Notes under the pieces: generated by a model
The model's input: only the letters and a program-made list of their open reading frames with translations
Databases searched by the model: none
What the model was told of the DNA's origin: nothing
Shown: positions 18,101 to 24,461 of the stretch, piece after piece
Position numbering within the stretch: the first letter of the stretch is position 1
Layout of the letters: every line of letters begins with the position of its first letter
Source of the DNA: Paeniglutamicibacter kerguelensis
GTDB lineage: Bacteria; Actinomycetota; Actinomycetes; Actinomycetales; Micrococcaceae
DNA length: 64,000 nucleotides
Direction: 5' to 3'
Assembly (NCBI RefSeq): GCF_017876535.1
Contig: NZ_JAGIOF010000001.1
Location: forward strand, 3,658,001-3,722,000
Position numbers and translations under genes: made by a program

Positions 18101-18582
18101 GGTCTGTCGTTCAGGGTGCGGCCGGAAGCCGGTGACTGGTCGCCCGCGGCGAAAGCTTGAACCAGCTCCGCCATCTGGCCCGCCGAATAGTCCAGGTCCA
18201 GTTCGGCCAGGAAATCTTCGCAGGTTGCCAATGCGCGCCGCACGTCCGCTTCGGTGAATGCCGTGCCGTTCACCCAGATCTGGTGGATTTCCTGCAGCCG
18301 TCGGGTCCGTTGTTCCTGCTCCGCCGAAAGGCCGGGTTCACTGGAAAACGACAAGTGATCACGTAATTGTGCGGATAGGTCAACGATGCCCACGGACGGC
18401 GCCGGGCTTCCCAGCGCCTGGTCGAGCTGTCCCATCAGTCCCGCCCAGCCGGCGGCCGCGGTCCTTGCCGCCTGCTTCTCGGCCGCGAAAGTGTCCAGTG
18501 CCGTCGAGACGATTTCCAGTGCCGTTCCCACATAGTCACGGTGAATCATCAAGAAAGCCATCCTCAGTTCAAACGCTTGCAC
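12193..18582 (-). CDS. Giant DUF4011 / SF1 helicase / Vsr-like / DUF3320 protein
   Basis: A 2129-residue protein. In order I see an N-terminal region with a transglutaminase-like segment (GTALDTTLLMAALLERVG at about residue 376, then GHAFLAYW), a DUF4011 region (WKNGLLDLSLRNRLLNF at about 545), Walker A GPPGTGKS (about 849-856), a helicase DEASQIRVADAIG box (about 1479) followed by GDSKQMPPGSF, motif VI NVAITRARRQVVVFSSF (about 1735), a Vsr/DUF559-like fold (about 1800-1885) and DUF3320 (about 1950-2010). Proteins of this build occur in defence islands and are reported candidates for anti-phage function. Two sites look altered: the Cys expected before LD in the transglutaminase motif is Ala, and the acidic residue of the nuclease core (usually like AIECDG) reads AILLDNG. 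In-frame alternative starts lie at 18561 and 18549. Confidence 0.85.
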   Translation of the reverse strand: MQAFELRMAFLMIHRDYVGTALEIVSTALDTFAAEKQAARTAAAGWAGLMGQLDQALGSPAPSVGIVDLSAQLRDHLSFSSEPGLSAEQEQRTRRLQEIHQIWVNGTAFTEADVRRALATCEDFLAELDLDYSAGQMAELVQAFAAGDQSPASGRTLNDRPVLVDIAHSRTVNYATAHTHARILERVVLDNRGGERRQVLVTAVVMSGNLAVSAVAERCMDLPSGVTTLHDLDVVLDPAAFALIDSRRPGKLIVRVAENGKLLAEKSVEVDLLPASYWPGAGSQANAELLAAFVQPQHPRLAELLSEADDLFRMRTGSENAASRLGGSERVDQSVESIFEVLCTLGIRRGNPPANWDLAATGGQYIRGAEEVLGEKLGTALDTTLLMAALLERVGINSVIWLARGHAFLAYWRIPDGGLPSSSLDAEGARALVNLVGAEHLRIVETTAITNDRRMSIAESSAATKREFALDSVAAGQLTFAIDIRQARRSGITPLPARGLSETGKPSVVEYRAAQSDTLERFFKEKSERRQQAPAATGKAAPPRIAAWKNGLLDLSLRNRLLNFTDRSRLPLAVPDNVVDGLEDLVNNGRAIELLPADEIGALDKERYKTGPLLPVERRTELLLSRGRAYTRLDSAPYLSKMRRMAGAAKRIIDENGANNLYLALGSLNWSMDGRALRSPLFLIPVHLKPAGRGKHFRIEMDETGTSTPNYCLSEKLHEQFGLRIPGFEDPVRDESGIDLAAAIGALRNALAEADLPFHVEGSADLAILQFAKFRMWKDLDENWETFMAAPLVRHLVESPTNEFVDPAGAGSAEPSVDLDRLAADCPVPADASQLEAVAAAQAGRTFVLEGPPGTGKSQTITNLLAHAMASGQRVLFVAEKRAALEVVSKRLNEVGLGEFALDLHDKGSSPNAVRAQIKASLDHLVFADEAGMSLTASDLTASTRRLAGYARDLHDEGPSGYSAYGARNIALSMHPAIEALPVTEAFAARAGEAEVDVVREALSRLPEAAEPARPRKDHPWGFLGGPIAEDRQEAVLEAADRLTHALAGAAHVHVDAGVASLLRLATEPEDLRHLAELLEERVPVPVLDAAATPEWKSTSDGLLGEATALVQRMNWLPAIVDPSVLLADLAPAHQAATVADEFGFLGFGRKKRRLRVISEHFGENWRGADTDAKNLVTIVADLIEARAQRSRLAKGLASLAGISLLEDWNPFADGDIRRVAEQRDRLLCLAVLLPSSGKVGRDGDYTSQLRKVLGNDSPLATALAGELREIARAWDSLVALLPPDAGTHTAWPGAPGFLDGFQRTSDERGTGRTAQRGLERWVGFVDTLEILSANGLDEAWSKLATGEFPAEAALRGFMRGMAEAALAERLAAHGLDEFNGDTQARAIERFTDSARSLRRHLAKSLPEIITRQRTDRLKAAEKRMGELARQLERRRGGMSVRRLMDSYGDLITTILPCVLVSPDSAARFFPPRAGEFDIVVFDEASQIRVADAIGALGRAKSAVVVGDSKQMPPGSFAEVSLDPDEDPESEMLVADEESILTECVMARVQRRWLSWHYRSQDESLIAFSNRHYYDGKLSSFPSPRNGAVTNGAASNGAAQAGADGYGISLVRVDGTFHRTGAGALLRTNPVEAGRIVAEIKCRFDASPSAIPSIGVVTFNAPQRDLIEGLLRDHGDERLGAALETDADGLFVKNLENVQGDERDVILFSTAFSANEHGKLPLNFGPLNNVGGERRLNVAITRARRQVVVFSSFAPADLRAEDSSALGIKHLRAYLDLADEGTYMLGNGSLSAIARDRHREQVAARLKERGHVVATNVGLSDFRIDLTVADADRPGEPLMAILLDNGPWAARKTVGDRDGLPQDVLRNLLGWESVMRIWLPSWLEDPEAVLDSIDSELERVREEQAAREAAPGNGASKRGREDSSVPAAEDAQDSTAKKQPRIYPGKSAPYKQWDFRLVGKTGELDQLKSAAGKKKAAALLAEIVEAEWPIHERSLAKLAINTYEFGRVSAAREKAMLAALNQKTWTTDIDGFIWPATQQQDRWIDHRTEFAKHDVKVHEISPREIANLMCSLAFAAKESGVDELKRAALGALGYGRMTEGVSRCLQQGLELAVREGRLESVAGKIRPAG

Positions 18583-19018
18583 CGCCTGCCGCGGGACTCC
18601 GGATTTGTCCCTCCAAACCTATCCCACGCGGGAAAAGCCGCGGGCCACGGTGGTCTCGGGCCAGCCTCATCGGGCCGGCCGACAATACAACAACGACTCC
18701 CCGTCGCCGGCTGTCCAAACACGCCTTGACCAGACGATGTCGGGTTTCCAAAGTCAGTTTTCTCCATGGCACGAAGGCTGACGCGTTGATCCACTTCGAG
18801 TATCGTTGGCCGCACGCGGCAAGGCATCCGCGGAGAACTGAATAGTCTTCTGATCACACGCGGCTGGAGAATCCCGGACAGCACTCGGGCACCGACGGGC
18901 GTAAGCACCCGCAATCCACCAGATACCGAAAACGGCCGTGTGAGGAAACTCCGGAGAGCGACCCCGGGATGGGTGGCTCACCGCATTGAACCCTTCGATG
19001 AACGGTAGACCCCCCCAC
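18583..19018. other. 436-nt divergent gap
   Basis: Lies between the divergently transcribed giant protein and the DUF5058 gene, so both promoters should be here. No strong -35/-10 pair, palindrome or small gene was recognised; open frames on the plus strand (to about 18845) have no family resemblance. Confidence 0.3.
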
Positions 19019-19774
19019 ATGAGCATTCCCGCCGCATTGCCCGCCGCCGTTGCTGACAGCAATTCCACGGATATCCTCGCCATCGCCAACTCGCCGTTCC
19101 TCTGGGCCTGCGCCGTCGGCGTCTTCTTGGTCATCGTTCTCCAGAGCATCATCTACCTGAAGGCAGCCGATACCGCAGCGCCCCACGTCGGGATGACAAA
19201 GGACGAGCTCAAGACCAGCTTCCGCGCCGGCGCCATCTCCGCACTGGGGCCCTCGCTGGCAGTGGTCATGGTCGCCGTCGCGCTGCTCACGGTCTTCGGA
19301 ACCCCCGCCGTGCTGGTGCGCATCGGCCTGATCGGGTCGGTGTCCTATGAAACGGCGGCCGCGGCCATCGCCGCCAAGACCGCCGGCGCCGAACTCGGCG
19401 GCCCCACCTACACCCAGGCGGTCTTCGGCCTGGCCTTGGCCGCCATGAGCCTGGGCGGGGCCATGTGGATGATCGCCACCCTCATCCTGACCCCACTGCT
19501 CAAGCGCGGCGACTCGGCGCTGCGCAAGGTCAACCCCGCCATCATGCTGGTTGTTCCGGGCGCGGCGATGATCGCCGCATTCATGGTCCTTGGCCTCGGG
19601 GAACTGTCCAAGTCGTGGCTCCACGTGGTCGCGTTCGTGTCCTCGGCCGCGATCATGACGGTCCTGATGCTTATCGCCAAACGGGTCAACAAACCGTGGA
19701 TCAAGGAATGGGCGCTGGGCATCGCCATCATCCTGTCCCTGGCCATCACATACGCCGCCACCCGCCTCCCCTGA
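19019..19774 (+). CDS. DUF5058 family integral membrane protein
   Basis: A 251-residue membrane protein with roughly six or seven helices, recognised as DUF5058 from SPFLWACAVGVFLVIVLQS (about residues 27-45) and FRAGAISALGPSLAVVMVAV (about 69-88). No enzymatic motif. ATG at 19019 was picked because sequence before it does not resemble the family; in-frame TTG 18986 and ATG 18998 remain possible and no start has a strong ribosome site. It is followed after 25 nt by another membrane protein and then an M20 amidohydrolase, suggesting a transporter component supplying that enzyme (inference). Confidence 0.75.
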   Translation: MSIPAALPAAVADSNSTDILAIANSPFLWACAVGVFLVIVLQSIIYLKAADTAAPHVGMTKDELKTSFRAGAISALGPSLAVVMVAVALLTVFGTPAVLVRIGLIGSVSYETAAAAIAAKTAGAELGGPTYTQAVFGLALAAMSLGGAMWMIATLILTPLLKRGDSALRKVNPAIMLVVPGAAMIAAFMVLGLGELSKSWLHVVAFVSSAAIMTVLMLIAKRVNKPWIKEWALGIAIILSLAITYAATRLP

Positions 19775-19799
19775 CGCCAAGAAAGGCAAAGAGCACACC

Positions 19800-20549
19800 A
19801 TGAGCAACATGACGCAGGTGCACCAGGCGCTTGGCGCCTTCGACAAGACCACCTCCCGCTGGGGCCGGATCACCATGATCATGGGCCTGTTCTTCTCCCT
19901 GGCCGCCCCCGCATACCTGGTCTTCTTCGCTGGCCTGGACATCACGATCTCCGGCATCCTCACCGCCTTCGGGGCGCTCGCCGCGGTGTTCGGCGTAATC
20001 TGGATCGTCGAGCCGCTAACCTATTTCCCGATCCTCGGGGCCCCCTCCATGTACCAGGCGTTCATGATCGGCAACATTTCCAACAAGCTGCTGCCCGCCG
20101 CGATGATCGCCCAGTCGACCATCGGTGTGAAGGCCGGCACCCGCAAGGGCGAGCTGGCCACGATCGCCGCCATCTGCGGCGCGGCAACCGTCCACTTGCT
20201 CTCCCTGTTCATCTTCGTGGGCCTGCTGGGCACTTGGTTGGTCAGCGTCATCCCGGTCGACGTTGTCCACACCGTCCAGCTCTACATCCTGCCCACCGTC
20301 ATGGGCGCGGTGGTCGTGCAGGCGATCGTGAGCCAGAAGGCCCCGCGCTCGGCGGTGATCGCCCTGGTGGTCTCGCTGATCGTGGTGTTCGTGCTGGTCC
20401 CGCTGATCCCCGGATTCGCCCTCTACGCCACGGCCGTGGCGGTGATTTCCACCGCGGCGCTCGCCTGGCTGCTGCGCGACCGCTCCAAGCTGGGCGCCCC
20501 GGAGGACGTCACGGCGGAGACCGAGCTGCCGGAAGGCCCCGTGTACTAG
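19800..20549 (+). CDS. Integral membrane protein paired with DUF5058
   Basis: A 249-residue hydrophobic protein with about six helices and a cytoplasmic tail ending ETELPEGPVY. I do not recognise a named family. Conserved-looking features include EPLTYFPILGAPSMYQAFMIGN at about residues 71-92, unusual for a simple helix bundle and possibly a substrate-binding re-entrant loop, and a TRKGELATIAAICGAA segment. It starts 26 nt after the DUF5058 stop and precedes an M20 hydrolase by 112 nt. Two different membrane proteins side by side suggest a heteromeric carrier. Function unassigned. Confidence 0.7.
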   Translation: MSNMTQVHQALGAFDKTTSRWGRITMIMGLFFSLAAPAYLVFFAGLDITISGILTAFGALAAVFGVIWIVEPLTYFPILGAPSMYQAFMIGNISNKLLPAAMIAQSTIGVKAGTRKGELATIAAICGAATVHLLSLFIFVGLLGTWLVSVIPVDVVHTVQLYILPTVMGAVVVQAIVSQKAPRSAVIALVVSLIVVFVLVPLIPGFALYATAVAVISTAALAWLLRDRSKLGAPEDVTAETELPEGPVY

Positions 20550-20661
20550 GACACGGATTTGGCCATGGCCTGGCCTGCGATATTCACTGAAAACAAGATG
20601 TTGGCCGGCAGCAGCTCTTGGCCACGCCGCTGCCGCCCCGAGGCAAGGAAACAACACCCCC

Positions 20662-21894
20662 ATGGCAAACACCATCCCGCAGTCCCTGGCGCTGACCGAG
20701 GACTCCACAGCCGAACTGGTCGAAACCTACAAGTACCTGCACGCCAACCCCGAGCTGTCCATGCAGGAGCACCGGACCGCCGACTACCTGGCCAAGCGGT
20801 TGGAGGACCTTGGATTGGAGGTGTTCCGCTGCGGCGGCACCGGCGTGGTGGGCGTGCTACGCAACGGCGAGGGCCCGGTCATCGGCCTGCGCGCCGACAC
20901 AGACGGCCTGCCCGTGCTCGAGGACACCGGCCTCGACTACGCCAGCACCGCGACCGGAAACCTGGATGACGGCACCGAGGTCCCGCTCATGCACGCCTGC
21001 GGCCATGACACCCACATGGCCACCGCGCTGAAGACCGCCGAGCTCTATGCCAGGGCCAGGGACGCCTGGGCCGGGACAATCGCGTTTGTGCTGCAGCCCG
21101 GGGAGGAAACCGCAGCCGGCGCCCGCGCCATGGTCGATGACGGCCTGTGGGACAGGGCGCCGAAGCCGGAGATCATGTTCGGCCAGCACGTGATGAACGG
21201 GCCGGCCGGGACCGTCTCGCTGATGGGCGGAGCGGCCATGACCACCGCCGACTCGTTCAGGGTCACAGTCTTCGGGCAGGGCTCGCACGGGTCCATGCCC
21301 GAGCGCTCCATCGACCCCATCGTGCTGGGCGCGGCCATGGTGCTGCGCCTGCAGACCATCGTCTCGCGCCAGGTGGCCCCGCAGTCCGCCGCGGTGGTGA
21401 CCATCGGCTCATTCCATGCCGGGCTGAAGGAAAACGTCATCCCGGACAGCGCCGTGTTCACCCTCAACGTGCGCACCTTCGAGGCAGAGGTCCGGGACAT
21501 CGTGCTTTCCTCGATCCGGCGCATCATCGCCGGCGAGGCCCAGGCCTCCGGCGCCCCGGAACCGCTCATCGAGGACATCTCCCACTTCCCGCCGCTGTAC
21601 AACGACCCGGCGGAGACCGCCAAGCTTGCCGACGAGTTCCGTGCGGAGTTCGGGCAGGAGCGTGTCCTGCCGGGCACCCCGGCCATGGGCAGCGAGGACT
21701 TCGGCGCGCTGGCCGCCGCGATCGACGTCCCGTCCGTGTTCTGGTTCTTCGGCGGCAACGACGCCGAAACCCTGGCCGCGGGCCACCCGCCGGCAAACCA
21801 CTCGCCGTTCTTCGCCCCGGTCATCGACCCGACGCTGGCCACCGGCGTGCGGGCCGCGGTCCGCGCCCTGTTCTCCAAGGTCGGCAAGAAGTAG
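20662..21894 (+). CDS. M20 family amidohydrolase (hippurate hydrolase-like)
   Basis: A 410-residue di-metal hydrolase that cleaves N-acyl or N-aminoacyl amide bonds. Metal ligands and active-site residues are visible: HACGHDTHMA (about residues 111-120), the catalytic EE of PGEETAAGA (about 147-155), GQHV (about 174-177) and PANHSPFF near the C-terminus (about 377). The dimerisation lid lies around 185-300. It resembles amidohydrolases acting on N-acyl amino acids, hippurate or amidated auxin. GCAAGGAAAC upstream serves as ribosome site for the ATG at 20662. Clustered with two membrane proteins that may import its substrate. Confidence 0.9.
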   Translation: MANTIPQSLALTEDSTAELVETYKYLHANPELSMQEHRTADYLAKRLEDLGLEVFRCGGTGVVGVLRNGEGPVIGLRADTDGLPVLEDTGLDYASTATGNLDDGTEVPLMHACGHDTHMATALKTAELYARARDAWAGTIAFVLQPGEETAAGARAMVDDGLWDRAPKPEIMFGQHVMNGPAGTVSLMGGAAMTTADSFRVTVFGQGSHGSMPERSIDPIVLGAAMVLRLQTIVSRQVAPQSAAVVTIGSFHAGLKENVIPDSAVFTLNVRTFEAEVRDIVLSSIRRIIAGEAQASGAPEPLIEDISHFPPLYNDPAETAKLADEFRAEFGQERVLPGTPAMGSEDFGALAAAIDVPSVFWFFGGNDAETLAAGHPPANHSPFFAPVIDPTLATGVRAAVRALFSKVGKK

Positions 21895-21950
21895 CAGGTC
21901 CACACCCATCACACGAACGACCCGGCCCGGGTATCAACGCCCGGTCCGAG

Positions 21951-22613
21951 TCAGCGCGTCACCACTTCGACGTGCAGTGGCGTGCACATGTCGACGAGCC
22001 AATCCCTGTCCGTGGGATTGGAAAAGATCCTGGCATACCCCGGATCAAGCGAGAGGTCCCCGGATCTTACGCGGTCCCCGAAGAGCACGATGGCCTGGTC
22101 GGTATTGCACCGGTGGCTCATCCAAATCAGGCCGTCGAAGCCGGCACGGTGTGCGGCCCTGGCCCACTGGACGGTGATGCCGTGGTGCCTGGAATCGGTG
22201 GATGTCAGTTGGCCGTGTTCCAGCCGCAACCGGCGCAGACCGGTACCCATGAAATTTGCCAAAGTCAGCGGCCGCCTTGTCGTAAAAGCACCTATCGCCG
22301 CCCTTATGTAGCTGGCATGTTGGACGTTTCCCCCGGATGCGGGCACGTCATGCAGGATGGACTCGCAAACCGCCGAAACCTCGGTTTGGGCGGCATACAG
22401 CACGGGAACGTTCACGCTCTTGTCGTCTTCAAAAAATGCAAACCTCGTGGGTTTGGCGCTTGCGCTGCCGGGATTGAAGTCCACGGCAGAGCGCCCCGAC
22501 GCGATGGAATACACCCTGTACCACCGCGTCGAGGACGGCACCTCATAAGCGATCGGGTCGATCTCGCCAATCGGTGGGACCGGCACCGGTGCAGGTTCGG
22601 GCACCGTTACCAC
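21951..22613 (-). CDS. RES domain toxin
   Basis: A 220-residue RES-domain protein. Characterised RES toxins deplete NAD+ by NAD phosphorylase activity. Family signs are RWYRVYS at about residues 30-36, FNPGSASAKPTRFAFFED (about 46-63) and LYAAQTEVSAVCESILHD (about 72-89), giving the R, Y/F and E residues of the active-site pocket. The start is GTG at 22613, which overlaps the end of the upstream gene by 7 nt, the usual antitoxin-first coupling. It converges on the M20 gene. Toxicity is inferred from family and arrangement. Confidence 0.85.
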   Translation of the reverse strand: MVTVPEPAPVPVPPIGEIDPIAYEVPSSTRWYRVYSIASGRSAVDFNPGSASAKPTRFAFFEDDKSVNVPVLYAAQTEVSAVCESILHDVPASGGNVQHASYIRAAIGAFTTRRPLTLANFMGTGLRRLRLEHGQLTSTDSRHHGITVQWARAAHRAGFDGLIWMSHRCNTDQAIVLFGDRVRSGDLSLDPGYARIFSNPTDRDWLVDMCTPLHVEVVTR

Positions 22614-23191
22614 TCCATTTCGAAGGCCGCCCCGAATGCCATGGCAACCTCGTCGGTAGCATTGAGTCGGTCCACCGGCCGTTGTCCATCCAGTGTGGCG
22701 CTGGGGCTGAGCAGCCAGAGCGCCACTTCATTCTGGGTCAGTTCCTGGTCACGGGCCTTGCGCAGCACCAACAGAATCGTTTCGTGGACCTTGCCTTCAC
22801 GCGTGAACTGGAACTTGGGAAAGAGGATCTTGTTTCCACGCTCGATACCCAGCGCCCGGTTCTCGCGTCGCCAGGACCGGGCCCGCCCGGCTCCCGGTTT
22901 CGATCCAATCTCCGCATCGGCTTCCCCACTGGAGAGCATGACGAATTCTTGCTCCGCGCTGCGGAAAACGTTCTCCGTTGCCTGCACGGATCTGGCGCTT
23001 TGGGGGCTGGCGGTTGTCGCAAGTGCACTGACGGCCGCACCAAGACTGGCGGATGCCTCGGCAGCCTCGATTGCGTCGGCCACGATCCGCGCGATCCGTT
23101 CGGTTGCGCCAACAGAGGCAACCTTGCTGGGTTCATATGCGATGGTGCCGCCGCCACGCAACTTCCAGGTTCGTCCGGTTTCTTGCGCCAT
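22607..23191 (-). CDS. MbcA/ParS-like antitoxin of the RES toxin
   Basis: A 194-residue protein immediately upstream of, and overlapping, the RES toxin gene. Its C-terminus (about residues 120-194) resembles the Xre/MbcA/ParS toxin-binding region: FPKFQFTREGKVHETILLVL, then ELTQNEVALWLLSP. A short helix-turn-helix-like part with EQEFVMLSSGEADAEIG lies at about 82-98. The first 75 residues, rich in Ala and without the usual full Xre HTH, are not recognised. As in other RES-Xre modules it should neutralise the toxin and autoregulate. Function is inferred from neighbourhood and C-terminal similarity. Confidence 0.72.
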   Translation of the reverse strand: MAQETGRTWKLRGGGTIAYEPSKVASVGATERIARIVADAIEAAEASASLGAAVSALATTASPQSARSVQATENVFRSAEQEFVMLSSGEADAEIGSKPGAGRARSWRRENRALGIERGNKILFPKFQFTREGKVHETILLVLRKARDQELTQNEVALWLLSPSATLDGQRPVDRLNATDEVAMAFGAAFEMEW

Positions 23192-23348
23192 TAGACCCGC
23201 CTCTTCCCACGAAACCTACAGCTCAAGTTTAGTTGTGGATTCCGTGGAAGCCTAGGGGCGTCGCGACATCAACGGCATGGAGCCCGACGCCGAAAACCGC
23301 GGGCCCTTCCACCGTGAGGTGGGCGCGTCCCCGTGCGCCTACGCCTCC

Positions 23349-24239
23349 TCAGACCCGGCGCGCGTAGTCTTCCTTCAGCACTTCCAAGTGCGACCACGAC
23401 GCCGTGCGCTTGATCCCGGGCAGCGCTCGCAGCTCCTCGAGCGAATCAAGGAGTGCGGCCGGCGACCGGCCCACCAGCGTCGCCACGGCATCGAACCTGC
23501 CCACGGTCTCGGCGGCAAACTCAACGTCCTTTGAGTTCCGCAACTGTTCTAGCACCTCGCCGTGGCCGCCGTTGAGATTCAGCCCGACCCCCATGGAGAG
23601 TTGCCGCCCGTGTGCGCCGCGCGCCTCCACCGCGCTGATCTTGATGATGCGCAAATCCAGCAGCCTTTGCACGCGCACCCGCACCGCGGTGGCCGAGAGG
23701 CCCACCTCTGCGGCCATCTGCCGGTAGCTGGCCCGGCCGTCGGCCTGCAGCAGCGCGATCAGCCGGGTGTCCATGGCATCGATCGACGCGTCCCCGGTGT
23801 ACTTGGAGATGAAGAAGCCCTTGAGCACCGAGGTGTAAACCAGGGTGTCGATCTTGGCCACGCCCGGCAGCCGGCGCACGTTCGCCAGGGTCCGGTGCAG
23901 CTCCTCGTGGCTCGTCACCCGGACCTCGGCAATCAGGTCGTGGTCGCCGCCCACCGCCGAGACCAACACCGTGTCCGAGTCCCGGACAAGGTGTTGGGCT
24001 ATGACGCGGACCGGTCCCTCGGCCACGACCGACACATGGGCGATCACCCGCTGGCCCAGGAACGACGGGTCCACCGCCGCGAGCACCCGTACGGTACCCG
24101 AATCCAGCAGCTGCTGCACTCGGGTGGCAATCGTCGCCCGGGGCGCACCCAGCTCCCGGGAAATGTCCAGGAAGCTGGCGCGCCCATCGACCTGCAGGGC
24201 CCGGATGATCGCCGTGTCAAAGTTTTGCGGGTCTTTCAT
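23349..24239 (-). CDS. Lrp/AsnC family regulator with duplicated module
   Basis: A 296-residue protein holding two Lrp-like halves: an N-terminal HTH (DTAIIRALQVDGRASFLDIS, about residues 8-27) with a RAM-like domain, then a second HTH (DTRLIALLQADGRASYRQMA, about 156-175) with another RAM-like domain. Such double-Lrp proteins are frequent in actinobacteria. ATG at 24239 is chosen for the GAAGGTG ribosome site 5 nt upstream; the longer frame to 24371 is unlike the family. It is divergent from the symporter operon starting at 24462 and is its probable regulator. Confidence 0.88.
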   Translation of the reverse strand: MKDPQNFDTAIIRALQVDGRASFLDISRELGAPRATIATRVQQLLDSGTVRVLAAVDPSFLGQRVIAHVSVVAEGPVRVIAQHLVRDSDTVLVSAVGGDHDLIAEVRVTSHEELHRTLANVRRLPGVAKIDTLVYTSVLKGFFISKYTGDASIDAMDTRLIALLQADGRASYRQMAAEVGLSATAVRVRVQRLLDLRIIKISAVEARGAHGRQLSMGVGLNLNGGHGEVLEQLRNSKDVEFAAETVGRFDAVATLVGRSPAALLDSLEELRALPGIKRTASWSHLEVLKEDYARRV

Positions 24240-24357
24240 GGCACCTTCATATCTCAGGTTTGTTTCGACTCTGGAACAAAAACTGCGTCTGACCGCGTGA
24301 ATCTTTTTCGCCTTGCGAGCAAACATCGAAAGATCCAAACAATAGTGAAGATTACCG

Positions 24358-24379
24358 CACAAATGACGCATTTATTGTG
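24358..24379. promoter_or_regulatory. Imperfect palindrome, possible Lrp-type site
   Basis: CACAAATGACGC facing CATTTATTGTG forms an imperfect AT-rich dyad directly upstream of the predicted -35 of the symporter operon and 119 nt from the divergent Lrp-type gene. Position fits an operator for the divergent regulator. Only moderate symmetry. Confidence 0.4.
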
Positions 24380-24380
24380 T

Positions 24381-24409
24381 TTGCCGTCACGCTTTTCCGT
24401 GGCTACAGT
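24381..24409 (+). promoter_or_regulatory. Predicted promoter of the symporter-amidohydrolase operon
   Basis: TTGCCG at 24381-24386 and TACAGT at 24404-24409 with a 17-nt spacer, 53 nt before the start codon at 24462. It abuts the imperfect palindrome upstream. Confidence 0.5.
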
Positions 24410-24461
24410 TGTGCGAATCACAGACAAGTTCTGGCTAGAGCTGGAAAAGGTGGAATCTCCC

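Noticed and set aside
23562..24461. Long upstream extension of the symporter gene
   Set aside because: It is antisense to the Lrp-type regulator; the ATG at 24462 has a ribosome site and begins the family-like sequence.
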